In this document: piece after piece, positions 12,720 through 26,049 of the stretch
Layout of the letters: each line of letters begins with the position of its first letter
How positions within the stretch are numbered: position 1 is the stretch's first letter
Assembly (NCBI GenBank): GCA_026120185.1
Contig: JANUWF010002353.1
Coordinates: 558,001 to 622,000, forward strand
Source: Voacanga thouarsii
Taxonomy: Eukaryota > Streptophyta > Magnoliopsida > Gentianales > Apocynaceae
DNA: 64,000 nt
Direction of reading: 5' to 3'
Translations under genes and position numbers: made by a program
Notes under the pieces: generated by a model
Told to the model about the DNA's origin: nothing
Database searches by the model: none
The model's input: the letters and a program-made list of their open reading frames with translations, nothing else

Positions 12720-13204
12720 CTTCTTTTCCAACAGAGTGAACTTACACGGTTGCACCAAATGGCTTGATTATTCACTGTGAGTCCGTAGACAATCTGAATT
12801 TTCTCTTCCGCAGATTACTTAACCTATGATTTCTTGTTGCTATAAGCACGTGTGTTGAAAAATATGCTCTTGTCCGGATAACATTTAGCCCATCTCAAAA
12901 CGTGTAAGAAACAATTTCCCCACAAGAGAATTCAAACTTCTCTTTCAAATTATAAAAATAATCTAATAAAATAATACACTTAAAATAATTTATCATGATA
13001 TACTATATAATTATTTAATACACCCCTTGGACTTTGATTCAAGGCATTTAATTCACGCATGAAATAAGTTAGAGCATTCAGGACTTGATCCTAAATACTT
13101 TCGCATGCACAATAAGCCAATAGTTCATGTGAGTTGCTGTTCTATTTTTCGACATGGACAGCTACCTACTCCAATGTATGGAGGTGACGACAGCGGGGTT
13201 TGAT
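12720..13204. promoter_or_regulatory. Upstream region of SCPL gene A
   Basis: The proximal 200 bp (12720-12920) is shared with the pseudogene copy (about 7500-7690) and so probably contains the promoter and 5' UTR carried along by the duplication. I see no unambiguous TATA box. The MITE at 13205 marks the outer edge. Confidence 0.35.
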
Positions 13205-14094
13205 TAAGAGTGATAATCGTGTCGTGTTCGAATTGACGGGTCGTGTTAATTTGAGATAATTACACTCGACAAGTCAATCCGAACACGACCCATTTAATAA
13301 ACGTATCGTGTTGTGTCAATCCGTTTATTCTCGTGTCGTATTTGTGTTATAAAACGGGTTGACACGATTAGATATAAAAATTAAATAGATAATTATTAAA
13401 TCCATCAATCCGAATACTTATTAGACCCACTAATCTGTGCACCATTACACAAAAAATTTTATAAAATTAAATCAAATCATATAAAATTAAAAAAACTAAT
13501 AAAACAACTCATAAAGTCATAAAAAACTAATAAAATAACAAACTAATCCACTCAATATTTAGATATCTTAATAAATTCATAAGATTTAATCTTAAAAATC
13601 TAAACAAATGTAATTTTGCAATAAAATTGGATTATTCAAAAAATTATTTTCTCTAACTAAAAGTCATTGTAATAATAATGTTATTATAAACACTAAAAAA
13701 TAATTAATTAAGAATAATTCATTTACTATATATCAAGTAAATAACCGCATTAATATCATTTATTTTTCTTAAGATGTCTCATATAATTAAATAAAATAGA
13801 CACACAAACAATTCAATTAATTCATATAATAAAATTTAATTCAATTAATTCATGTAAAAAAATTAAGTTATCTAAAGTTATCTAATTTTTTATAGTGAAA
13901 TTTGTAGGGTATTACAAAAAGTATTAAATATAAATATTAAAAAAAGTTAAACGGGTTCGCGGGTTGAAACGGGTTAAAATGAGTTGAACCTGTTTATGAC
14001 CTATACACGTTTAAAGTTAAACGGGTCGACTTGTTTTGATTCGAACCCGCTATAACCGTATCGTTTTCGTATCGTGTTCAATATTGCCGCCTTA
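13205..14094. mobile_element. hAT-type non-autonomous element (890 bp)
   Basis: The inverted ends are TAAGAGTGATAATCGTG on the left and, on the reverse strand, TAAGGCGGCAATATTG on the right. Just inside both ends lie CGTGTCGTGTTCG-like and CGGGTT-rich sub-terminal repeats, with an AT-rich core. The flanks GGTTTGAT (13197-13204) and GATTTGAT (14095-14102) form an 8-bp target duplication with one mismatch. There is no coding frame. Confidence 0.75.
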
Positions 14095-14102
14095 GATTTG
14101 AT

Positions 14103-15245
14103 ATTGTGGAGTCTTACGTTGGTGTCTGATTTGCCGAGATTTTCAGAGATCATATTCCTATATATGGTTCAGCTCGGGAAGTATACAAAAAGCACCGAAG
14201 AAAGTTGCTGCTTTATATGACTGTCGTGATCACCATAATTTGCCTCCTCTCCACATATCTTGAGACGGACCGTAGAAGAGCTCTTGTGTAAGAGATTTTA
14301 CGTTTGTTGAAACAAAGTTGCTGCTTTATATTTAGACTTACAAAGGTTTTTTATTTTTTATTCTAAATTAAATATATTATTTTATATAATTTTATTTATT
14401 CATTAACTATTATCTACTCATAATACATTATATTTTCTTTTTAAACCCATTTAATTTTAGATGTTTAAATTTTTTTTATAAAATTTATTTCAAATTAATT
14501 TTTATTCATTTATATTTTTAATTTTAATGGTAGTACAACAAATGTAATCAAATATAACCCATTTTGCTACTATAAAGCCCTTCACAAATCATTGTGAAAA
14601 GACGTCAGAAAGGGCAGGAAAGTATTCATACCCGCGAAAGACAACTTTTTTGTGCTCTTGCTGTGTTTTTTCCCAACGAATCAAGAATATGGAGAGTCCG
14701 GTAGCATATAAAAACCGTATGAAGAATACAAATTATGAAATATATAATATAAAATTAAAATTAAAATTGTGATTTAATAATATTTATTTATACACTCGTC
14801 TTTGTTCTTGCATCATATGTTCCAAGACAAAAGTATATGAACATTTGGGCCATGTTATATGGAGTATCTGTCTATTTCTAGAAATTTATGAGCTTTGTAA
14901 ATGCTCATCCAAATGGGACTTAGACGAAATCTCGTTTGCCTCTTTCATTGTGGGTTATTCAAGAATTTCTATTTTGAAAACAAGCAACCTAAAATCATGT
15001 CATCTTGAGCTCTTAAGGTAAAGTGCACTTTGCTAAAGGAACTTATGTCAGCCAAAGATGTTTTCAACTTTTGAATTCTGTGGTATATATATAGTAGCAC
15101 AGAAAAGTTGGTAAAAGTCGCTTGATCTTGGGCTATAATGATTCTTAAAAAAATGAGAAGTTTTGCAGCCCCAAGGATGATTGATGTTTTGGTTTCTCGA
15201 GTGGAAGGATGAGCAGAGTTTGTCCATTGAGATGTCTCCAGTTGA
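14103..15245. other. Intergenic between SCPL genes A and B, no gene seen
   Basis: AT-rich spacer. The minus-strand frame at 14969-15277 begins inside the last exon of gene B in another frame and is a shadow. The part nearest 15245 should include the 3' UTR of gene B. Confidence 0.5.
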
Positions 15246-18200
15246 TTAGAGAGGCTGGGAAGATATCCACCTTTCAAACATTGCTCTACATTCAGCAGGC
15301 CTGTACTCTGGAGCAGTGTGGCCTCCTCCCTGTTCGAAATGGAGAGTTCAAAATCAGACCAAAGAATAAATACTAGCAGAAGTATTCAATCAAAAGATCG
15401 GAAAATGAGAAATTCCTCACCTTTATCGTGGTAAATGTCATTCTATTGGCATAAGTCCTTGTATAGCTGCATTTTGGCCCCAAAAAAACACTACTTTTTA
15501 ATTAGCTTTTTCGATGGGTATCAAAGGCTAACTCTGATAAAGAATAAACTTTAAGTTTCTATACTGACCCAGCAACCTGGTCTTCAACAATCCATTGTCT
15601 CCAATCGTCCATAATGGCGTAATTCAGAGATCTTATCCATGCTTGAGTTGCAAAATGGGTTACAAGCAAATCATGGTCGCCGCTGAATCACAAAATTGCA
15701 CTTACAATGCATATTGAACTAAATATGGTATTCATATAACGAGTCCAATTAAACAATTGATGGCACTAACTCTTAGATGAGAAGCATAGGTATTGAACCT
15801 GTATATAAGAGATCTGTAACCTTTCATGCTGAGGTTTGCATGGTATGGTACACTATTCCCAATAGTTGCTGTGTAAGGCAGATCATAGTTGCATCGTAGC
15901 CACTCTCCAATACTCTCCTGTGTTGGCAATAAGCAGTACAACCAAAGAAAGAGGAATATTAATTGCACATGCGCGTACACACATGCAGAGGAGCTCCCTG
16001 ATGCTTCAATGCTAAACTATCTTCTTACTTACCTGCCGGACATGCAGAGCTTCTTGGACACTCTTGTCATTAGCCCAATAATAAGCAAGCCGGTATCCCT
16101 CGGTCTGCATTAACCAGAAGATATGGCTTTAAAAGATATAAGAATTAGACAAAAGGATCATTTTAGTAGGCTTATATAAATGACAAGGTCTTACACGGCA
16201 TTTCAATGGATAAACTTGTTCACGAAGCTTCAGATGGAACATTCCATATAGAGCCCTGCCGCCATCTACTTTATTTGGCGTTGGAGCTGCAAACGGACAA
16301 TTAGGCTCCAAAATGTGCGCCAAGTCAAGATTACTAAGCAGCTGCAGAAGCAGATAATGGACATTCAGTTACTTGACAGTTGCATTAACTAGCTGGGGAT
16401 TGCCTGAATGAAGAAGAAATTGTTGCTTGCCTGATTGTAAGTCTCCATATTTTCCTTGCAGAGTGCATTACTGGGATCTATATCGTGATATTTACCATTA
16501 CAACTTTCCCTCAAGGACTGCCTCAGAACTAAGTGTGTTAATTAAGGTAAGGACATAATATTGAGAAGTTAAAAGTGGAAGAGAGCTTCAAAAATCTGGG
16601 AGATAATCAAGTGAATAAACCACCTCGTAAAGTTCATCAGAAATTAGCCCCATTCCATGAGCAGACTGGACTTGATAGTTGTTATCATCTGGAGATGAAG
16701 CAGGGTTCCCCAACAAATATCCCTGAAGCCATTTGATGCACCATGTTAGCAGCAGTGAAGCTAAATGAGAAAAATGTGATGATGTCTAGATCATCTCAGT
16801 ACCCAAATCCCACTTATCATATGATACCAAGGAAGAAATCCTGATTCTGATATCATTATGTGGATATTTTGTCCATGTATCTTGCACTTGTAGATTAAAG
16901 AAAGATAATCTCAAAGGACGCAAACCTTGAGATCGATCCTCGGTACTATCCCCTCATCATTTCCTGCATTGACAGCATGACGAACTTTTCAGAGCAATGT
17001 AAGCCTTTTTTTTTTTTTTTTAAATTCTGTTTGTTGTGCGCTGACATACTCTTTTGCAATTTTCCACAATTATAATCAATTTTGAGAAATCATGCTTATA
17101 AAGGAAAAGAATTAAAGGAATCTCTGCATATGTTAAAATCTAGAAATAATAGTTTGCCAATTTAGATGGCATCTTGGACAAGGCTAGCAAGTTATTCACA
17201 TGGATTTAAGATTGTGATCCAGTCAAAAAACGTTGGGAAGGATGATATGATGATCAGCACTTATTTAGCAGTCAAGGGGAATTTGAAGCAAATTATCTAT
17301 GGTTGCAGAGTGTACCAACCATGCAGCTGGTAGTGGCACTTTATCGACAATCATGCCATAGAACATAAAAAGAGGCTCACCATTGGATATCAATGTCGTG
17401 ACAATTGGGACAGTAATGCCAGAATACGAGTCTCCACCAACAAAGACTGGATTGGATATGAATGCTGGATGATCAAGTAGCCACTGCAATGTGATCAAAT
17501 TAGTAAAAGCAATACAAGGCGCGAGCATTTTTTGCAAATATAGTCATGGAGATGTTTAGAAACTCAATGTTATTTGGATTCTGTGCATTGTTGCATACTA
17601 GGCACAAACTTCCCCCAAAAAGTTAAAGAATTTGAAGTTAATGAACTCCGATCAGGCACTGATTTACAATCTTCAATCTAATCTTATCTCCTTCTAGTGT
17701 AAATTTTAGCCACATGTGAATTATTTTTGTGCTTAGAGGAAAAAAAATTAAAAAAAATAGAGGTTTCTACCAAGATCCAAACCAAAGATAAATTGCTGGT
17801 GAATGGGGTTTTCAAGGTCATTGAAACGATCATTAATCAACAGAAAACAATCTTTCGGTTGATGGAAGCATATCAAGATGATAGAGAAATGCATAAAAAG
17901 ACTGCTAGAAAAGAAACAAAGCGCCTGGACATTTTAGATATTTCAGCCACTGTCACATGGTTAGAGAAATTACATGCCAAGAATAGAATTTTCCCCGAGG
18001 TATTTAAGTTTTCTAAATCCATTGTAGAGTCCAAGACTACAATTTCTTAGCAAGTCAGGCATACCTTCCTAAGAAATTCATATGCTTGATCACACGCTTG
18101 AAGATCAGTAGAGCGAGATGCCTCTAGAGTCTTTGCATATGAAAATCCAGTGCCCACAGGCAAATCCACAAAAATTATGCTTGCAACCTAACACCAGAAT

Positions 18201-18955
18201 TCCGTCTCATAACCTGAGATATTTTGGTATCAAATGACAACTAGCATCTCATTGAGCAACCAGATAGTGACAGTCACCTTTGACCAAGAATGTGGATTCA
18301 ATAGCAACTTGGGCAAAATCCCATGGTACTGCACTGGCTCGAAGTTTAATGGCCCTACAAAGTTCACATATTAACCAATTACTGTTGTAAATTCGAGTCA
18401 AAACTTCCTTGTTCCTTCACAATTGTAAAACAGCATATCAATTAAGTCATACTTAAGAAAATTTCAGAATCAGGTTGCCAAATAAAGAACAGGGAGAAAA
18501 GTGAACAATTCCACTGTTGAATTAGACAGAAAAAGGAACAGTAGAAAGAGGCCCTCTACCTATCTCGTAAATGAGCCCAGATAATGAACTGCATCCAGGA
18601 CCACCAGTTAACCAAAGCACGAGAGGATCCTTTTCAGGAATAGACTCTGACTTGATGAAGTAGTAGAAGAGCTGCACATCCTCTGATTCACCTACTCCTA
18701 TATACCTGATATAGAATCTTACAACACTAAATTTTCCTCTAGTTGATCAAAATGACAAAGTTACACAATTTAAACAAGAAACCTCTCATAATAAAAATAA
18801 AGCTAGCACATATACCCAGTTTCGAGTTCAAAAGGGAGAGGTCCATCAAAACCTGGAAGAAACTTGACTATAGTACCAGCCACTGCAGATATCGAATAAA
18901 GCTGTAGAAGCAGCAGGAGCAAAAACAGATATCTGAGAATTGTACAAGGGCCCAT
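15246..18955 (-). CDS. Serine carboxypeptidase-like protein B (clade-I SCPL, probable acyltransferase)
   Basis: Fourteen exons: 18816-18955, 18560-18705, 18278-18354, 18065-18187, 17381-17483, 16926-16963, 16624-16722, 16431-16517, 16195-16341, 16033-16104, 15799-15917, 15569-15682, 15421-15466 and 15246-15329. They total 1395 nt, or 464 aa, all in phase. The signal peptide has a Leu run ([18 protein letters not shown]). Then come GPGCSSLSG, the catalytic Ser in GGDSYSG (about 181), the Asp in SGDHD (about 386) and the His in GGGHTAPEY (about 441). Exon lengths match gene A except exon 9 (9 nt shorter) and exon 11 (3 nt longer), so the two are tandem duplicates. GCSS replaces the GCSA of gene A. 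Only intron 8 has a GC donor here; introns 2 and 13 use GT. Role as for gene A: a secretory-pathway acyltransferase or peptidase with unknown substrate. Confidence 0.93.
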
Positions 18956-20355
18956 CCTTATTTTTTCCCCCCTTTTCTTGGCAGAATGAAGCTAAGCCAC
19001 CAAATTTGCATTTCTTCTTGGAGAATGACTTCGTCTTTCAACATCCTCAAGAGAAGCTCTGCTCCGGATTTCCCTATTGGTTAAAGTTCCCAGTCTCTTA
19101 CGTAAATTGCCTTTGACGGAGACAACTTAGTATTATAAAATTATGGATACAACGACATGGATCATTACTTTTCAGCGTATGGTTGTCAGTAGTACAGGAA
19201 TATCGGAAAAGCTAGAAATTGCCAAAAGCAAATTGCCTACTATACTGAATGCCCCATCACCATTCATAATCAAGAAAGCACAAAAGTGGAAAATAATGTT
19301 CTTGTCTCCGTGCAAAAAATTTAGTTCCTCGAGAAGGTGTTAAGGATGTGGATACGATTACTGTGGCCCAGAAAACACACCAACCCCTACTTTATCTTGT
19401 CTCCAGCTCAAGCAAATTGAATGAAATTTGGTCGGAAAATTATCAACACGGCATCGGCGATCAGGTTCGCCTGTGGTTTCCCATGGAAATAAAAGGTTGG
19501 GGATCAAAATCGGGCTTCCTTTTGGATTCCCCATCTTAGTATTCATGCTTTCGAGAGACCAATTATGAGTACTGTTTACCACACGTTCGTTTTCAAGAAT
19601 TTATACTGATTTTCAAAACTAATCATAACAGAGAAGACTGATTTTTGAAACGACTTCAAAGCTTCCCAGTGCACACACAACTACATCAGTAAATGTAAAA
19701 AGGTACTCTACTTACGTTTTGTGAAAAGCTTTTTCCAAAAATACCTCTTGTTTCTAAAAATGTCTTTGCATCCCAACCAAACACCCAAGAGCCGGTACGA
19801 GTTTACACAAGAAAGTCCCAAACGAATAAAAGTATATAGAAGACAATTTGCAGGAGAAAAGGGAAAATGATAATAACATGCAACAAGCGTCGGACTCATA
19901 CAAAGACTACCCCAGTTAGTCGTACGTGCCCTCGTCCTAACAGAAGCTGAGTATATGTTCCATGATCATTGTATGGCAAGTACATGCTACTAATAATACA
20001 CGATGCTTTTCCTTGCACAAGTCGAGGAATTCTTCTATTCTTCAAGGGACAAACAATCTCCGATCTGGCCCCGAAACTCTTGGAAACACTATCTGCCCTT
20101 ATCAGTCCAGAGCTGCATTGCAAGTGAATGGATATGGAACAAGATTTCTCAACCAAGACATTTCTAAAGTTTGAATTGTGTAGTGTATATATGGTACAAA
20201 AGGGTTGATGAAAATTCTGATTAATATAGTAGGACAAGGGAATCTAAAAAATACATCCCTGTACCTTCCAGACCTGATCCACAGTAATCCTTTCATCTAT
20301 ACCATAGCTGTGCATCTGCTGTTGTTTACCAGACAATTCTACAGAAGCAGAAAAC
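18956..20355. other. Spacer between SCPL gene B and the FKBP gene
   Basis: Holds the upstream region of gene B on the left and probably the 3' UTR of the FKBP gene on the right (about 20000-20355). Several short frames exist on both strands, but none shows a domain, a splice pattern or paralogy. Confidence 0.45.
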
Positions 20356-23300
20356 TCAACAAGAATCTACCGCCATTCCCTCATCGGGAGACTCTGAATT
20401 AACTGCAGCCTTTTCCATTTTTGTTGTAATGACATCTTCAATCAGCTTCTTGTCCTCTCCATCATCAACTTTCAATCTCTTGAAATGTAGAAAGTAGGTC
20501 TTAGTAACATATACTAACAATCTACTAGCTGCATCAATTCTTACTTATTAAAAGAAAAGTTCATTATCCTTTGGAACGCCAACTAAAAGGAAAATCTTTT
20601 TCTGGTTAGTGCATTCATTCAGTTGAATAATAGTACCAAAACAAATTATCTCATGAGGCTTTCAAACTTCTCTTTGTTTCTTCATTCCCTTTCATTTTTC
20701 TTGATATTAGCTCCTTCAGTTACCACAGAGCCATAGCGTTCTACACAATATCCAACTAATATTAGTCCTAGAAAACTTAAGACTTACTCAATTCATCATA
20801 CAGAAAATAGAAATTAACCTTTGTTGCTGGAGAAGTGCCCTTTGTCATGCCTGAAAACATGGTTGAATAAAACTTTGCATCTCTCTTGTTACTTTCAGCT
20901 TGTAGTTGTCTTAAGTTCTTCTGCAGCAGCTTCACCTCCCTAATATCAGCCCGGAAACCATAGAAGTATTACAGAAATAGCAGAAAGGCTACCAAAGCGT
21001 TCAACATGAAACACAAAAGGTAAAATACAAATTAACCAAAAGCAAGCTAATAATTTGTACACCTGTTCTGAGGATCAGTTTCTAGTGCTTTCTTGATGTC
21101 CAGTTCAGCCAAGTGTAAATCAGCAGTTCCCATATGAGCTTGAGCTCTCCTATAAAGAGCTTTCACATTCGACAACTCCACATCAAGGACCTGAGTAGCG
21201 ATAGTTTTACACCTTTAATGCAACTCAAATTTCACTTTCAAGGGCAGAAATACAAACCCAGAATATCAAGCTATACAAGGAAAAGGACAAAGGAATTCAT
21301 TGAAGCCTTTTGCCTTCAATAATTCACCTTTGAGCATAGCTTGACAGCTTCCTGGAAGTCATTCACTTTGAGACTACAAGCAGCACCATTCAACCAACAC
21401 AAGACTCGCAATGACTGGACCACCTTCAGATGATCATCTCTGAATAATCCATCTTCACTGACATAGCCCACAGCCTGCAAGCAAACATATTAATGCAACA
21501 CGAGGTCTCAAGTCAGTAAGGTACAACTGTCATGAAGAGAAATCAACCAAGATACCTTGTCATATTTCTTTCCAGCCCTTTGATACTTTTCATTTTTAAA
21601 GAGTAAATTGCCTTCTTCTTTCTTCCTCATAGCAGCTTCTATTCTCTCCTGATTACTCATATCCCATGCTGCCTTCTCCTTTTCCCCCAAAGAGAAAATA
21701 AGTAGTGAGAGCATGAAGATTTATCAAAAGAAGAAGCAATTGATAGGAAACCTCCTCATGCAGCATTCCAGATAAATTTATGATATGAATCTATGTCAAA
21801 ATCAACTAAATGTCAATTTGCAATGCATATGTAGATCATCTAGTAAATCATCAATATTTCTATTTCCACTGCCAGGGCTGGGGAAGTAAACATGAGAATG
21901 TTTTAACAGCATCTAACTTCAAACATATTAAGAGGCAAAATCCATATTTAAAGCACTTAATGGTAAAAATCAGAAGAAGAATAATAACTTGCAGTAGAAT
22001 CTTATCTTAACTGTAGTAAATGGAGTGAAGCACTGAAGTCAAGTTGTAGCATTTGATTAGCAGTAACCAGAAATTCCTATATTTATATGAAAAATTCAGT
22101 GACATTTGTATGCACATCATTTGCCAACAAGTTCAATCAATACTAGCAATAAAGTGGAAACTTCTATGTCCTGCAATCAAAATATCTACGAGACCAAATC
22201 TATGCTTCTTAAATATGGAAAAGGTCAAAGAAAGCTCAGTTCTGATCTTATATCATAGGGTCCATAAACTCAAAAAAGACTAGTTATTTACGTTTTAAGA
22301 TAGGACAGCAGGCTTACGCAGAGGTCTTTTCTATGATCTCTCTGTGACTGTAAAGCAGATTAGGAGAGGGAGTTCTCTCACATTTAGGAGTTTGATGATA
22401 TATAACAAGATGAGGTTTCCAGTTATCCAATCTTACATGAAACTAGTATATTGAGATTCCAAAGTCATTTCTCCTTCAAGAAGTTGGAGGCACAATGCAA
22501 GTTTGAAGAAAATAATTATATAACATTGCAATAAATAAACAAATGCAAAAAAAGCAAGCAGACTTATAATATGAATTCCATCATAGGAAAGATTGCCATT
22601 GGTGAGGTTCCAGAATCCTGAAAATTACCCGGGTGAAATCCAACATTTCAATTTCATATATTAGAGTTGAGTATGGAGGGACAGTTGCAAGATCCCGCTG
22701 TGCTTCAATACTCCCAAATCCAAAATCCGGATGTATTGTAAGCAGTGCAATTTCACCCTTTTTCATTGTCATGGCAGCTCGGTCTAGTCCAGCAATCACT
22801 TGCTCTGTGAGGAATAGAAAATGAATATGAGACATTTGAAATCACCTTTTCCCATTTAATGACATTCCGGTAATGAAATTGTACCATATACTTGTGAGCC
22901 AATAACCTATAGGAGCATACATCATAATTAATGACGGAATCAGACAGATAGACCTAGATCCTAAACCAGACAGAAATCCAATGCTATACAAGGCAAACTT
23001 GCATGACCAAACATCCTTCCATACCTACTAGAATATGTTAAATGTAATAAAAGAAAAAACATGGACCAAAATAAGAGATCGGTTTGCGCATTATTCATGA
23101 TGTCCAAGACATGACTCCTCCCCAGTATCCCCATGTGAAAGCTTCATACACTCGCAGGTAACAAATAAGTACCCAAAAGTTCAAAAGAATGATACAAATG
23201 CAATCACCTTCATCTGTAACAAACTCCATAGGCTCCCCTTTGTCAACACCTTTTCTCTCAAACACAGTGCCATCTTCTAGCATAGCCGTATACCGAACTG

Positions 23301-26049
23301 CAAAAATGGCACATAAAACAATAGGAACAATTTCGTACAAAAGAAACTGAGTTACTTTTCAAGATTAAATAATATGATTTGGTCGAATAAGAAGCTGTAG
23401 ACTAACAAGTGAGCCACTCGTGGCTGTCCAGACTATATTACCAGTTAAAGTGAACTCAATTAAAACTGATGCTTATCACAAGTATAACACCCAGGAAAAT
23501 AAGAACTTCCTTATATGGCTGCCCTCTTATGGAGACCAATTCAGAAAGGAGCATTTAACACATTCAGAAGTCAGGTTTCTCCACTTATGTCAAGACATGA
23601 AAAATCATAGTGTTTATCTTTTCCTCCATTAGACTTTATGTTTCAACATCTCCAAGATTATTTATAGAAAATCTCACTGAATTCCACAAAATTAAAACCA
23701 AATATTTGGACTCAGTAAAGATACCTATGCCCGTGACAAATAGGATAAGTTACCAAACCTACATGCATTTTACGCATTTCTAATACCATCAACTGACCAG
23801 TTTCAGGTTGAAAATAGCATCACTCCCAAAAGCAATTTTTGGTTTGCCAATTCATCATCCTAATAGACAAAGTGGGAGTATGAGATGCTTATAAACAGCA
23901 CATACCAGTAACAGAAGCACCTTCATTCGCAGTGAAAGCACCTTCACCCTCTTTCAAGATCTTCTTCAAAATCATTGAATCACCACTTACGTCTATTACA
24001 GGCTTGAAGGACAACAACTCCAAATCAACTCTCAAAATGGACTTCAGATCAGATGAAGAAAAGTTGGACTTGATATGCGTTCCCTCTTCAAATGCATCTA
24101 CAATAATGTCAGAGAAATGCCAAAAATTACAAATTGAATTAAAATCATGCAATTAATTCAAATGACAATCTTTCTGAAAATTAGTTTAAAAAATCGACAA
24201 TAATCAGCATGACATAAGAAAAGAACACATTTTACCGCCTGCTCTACGGTACTCAAAATGTTCTTTTCCAAGTCTGGCTTGGGTAAGTGAATATTTTTTG
24301 CACTCCATTAAGATAGATGAATCAAAAACACATAAATTGAAGACAGATCTAATAATAAAATTAACCAGCCGAAAAAAAGAGGACTATAATGTAAATAATC
24401 ACTTTGAATCCAACTATTTAGTTGCTTTTTATGATGCAACTTAACTTTGTTAATGTAACTTCTAACAAGGTAACTCTTACTAGCAAAACCTACATTGTGG
24501 AATTCACCACAGAGCTAAATGCTGATAGTTTAACTGTTAATTAGTTCCAAAACAAAAGAATTTAGTTCCCCAACTGCTAAAGCTTGTAATACAGTAATGG
24601 ATAACCAGTCTCTAGTGTTCCGCCAAACATAGGAAAGAAAATTAAACAGAAGAAAAGAGATAGAAAAAACCTACATTGAGGCTGAACAATTAATTTGACT
24701 TTCTCCCCCCTCCTCATTGTCTTGATTGCTTTTGGTAATGCTGGACAAAGATGACCTAAAAGAACAAAGCCGTCATGTTTCCTGTAATATTATTCATCTA
24801 GCTTGCTGTTTTCTTTTGTTGTGAGGGTTGCATGGAGTGGGGGGGTTCATGCAACTACAAGCTTAACCAATAAATTCCAAATTCTAATCACTGTATTACA
24901 AGTTACCATCTTTGACATGAAATTCCAACCCTCCTTCCGGTGTTTTTGCAACAACAGTATCATCATCAAGCACTGCAGTATACTTCACTGGCAAAAAAAG
25001 AACAAACAGCACATCATTCTTCCACAGAGAGAACACCAAATGCAGCTGAACAGTCTGTTATAAAAGTTGTTGCTGAAAATTCAACCTGCAGGACATCTAC
25101 AGTTTTAAATTACCTGTAACTTCATCTAAGTCTCCAGGAGGCCCCATCTGATCTCCCTTCTCCATAACTTTCTTGATTATTCCACCATCCTTGCAAACAT
25201 CTAACACTGTGATCCATGAGACAAGTTCTACTTCAAACTCAATAAAGGAATTTGGAGGAACACAGTCCGTGCCTGCCACTCCATATCCTAATTCAGGAGG
25301 CATTGTGAATAATGCTATTTCCCCTTTCCTCATTGTGACAATGGCATGATCTAATCCAGAAACTACTTGGCCTAATAAACGCAACGCACAAAAGATATAA
25401 AGAATCAACTTAATACTCCAAAGAGAAAAAAGAAATAAATGAAAACAAAGCTCATGAATCAGTCGCGTTATGCAAAAACAACTGGAAAGTATTCAGTGAT
25501 AAGATAGTAGATTATTCCATTAGTTAAACTATGCCACATTTTCCTCAAACAAAACCAAGACGACCAGTGAAACACAATAAAACAACATTCGCAGCATTTT
25601 CCCCTCATTTCCTCGGCTGGAAACAATTACAAATTAATAAACCTTTCAAAGAAAAACAACAAACCAAAAACCTCACAGGTTCCAAGCTTGAAAGTAAAAG
25701 GCTCGTCCTTGTCCCTCGTCGACACAAATTCCGTCCCCTCAGGCAGCTTACCCACAAAATGAACTGCAGGCAAAAAGGATGATAACACGTAAAAGAAAAT
25801 TCCAACAAAATCGAAATCAACTTTAATCTGAATAATCATCAAGGTAATACCAGTAACTTCGTCACCAACTTCAGGAGTCTCCCAACTGATCCCGTGCTTG
25901 ATAAGCTTCTTCTTAATACCTGAGGAACTGATCTCTCTTTCCTCGCCGACGTTGAGAGGAGGAGCGGATTCAATTTCCTCACCTTCCTCATCGAGGTCAT
26001 CACCTTCATCGATGAAATCTGCTGCGTTGGCTAACGAAAACTCTACCAT
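20356..26049 (-). CDS. FKBP62-like: FKBP62/ROF1-like multidomain peptidyl-prolyl isomerase with TPR domain
   Basis: Thirteen exons: 25851-26049, 25677-25763, 25114-25371, 24907-24987, 24675-24755, 23906-24097, 23208-23297, 22629-22804, 21556-21678, 21328-21474, 21063-21190, 20819-20939 and 20356-20478. They total 1806 nt, or 601 aa. The start is the first ATG of the frame, in good context (AAAATGG). Order: acidic N-terminus, FK1 (about 50-152), FK2 (about 165-265), FK3 (about 280-388), then a TPR region (about 400-520) and a charged tail. Arabidopsis ROF1 and ROF2, from memory 550-580 aa, share this layout and act as HSP90-binding co-chaperones in heat responses. FK1 has Phe for the active-site Tyr (VHF), Val for the Asp (EFVSTRD) and Leu for the Trp (VVSGLDHA), so weak or no isomerase activity is inferred. 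Exon joins follow phase and alignment with ROF proteins. Confidence 0.9.

Noticed and set aside
19896..20237. 113-aa minus-strand frame downstream of the FKBP gene
   Set aside because: No domain. It lies where the FKBP 3' UTR is expected.
24236..24277. An extra 42-nt exon in the FKBP gene between exons 5 and 6
   Set aside because: It also keeps phase, but skipping it gives a direct join (PQ|YAFEEG) that fits the ROF family (PQYGFGEKG), while including it inserts unrelated residues.
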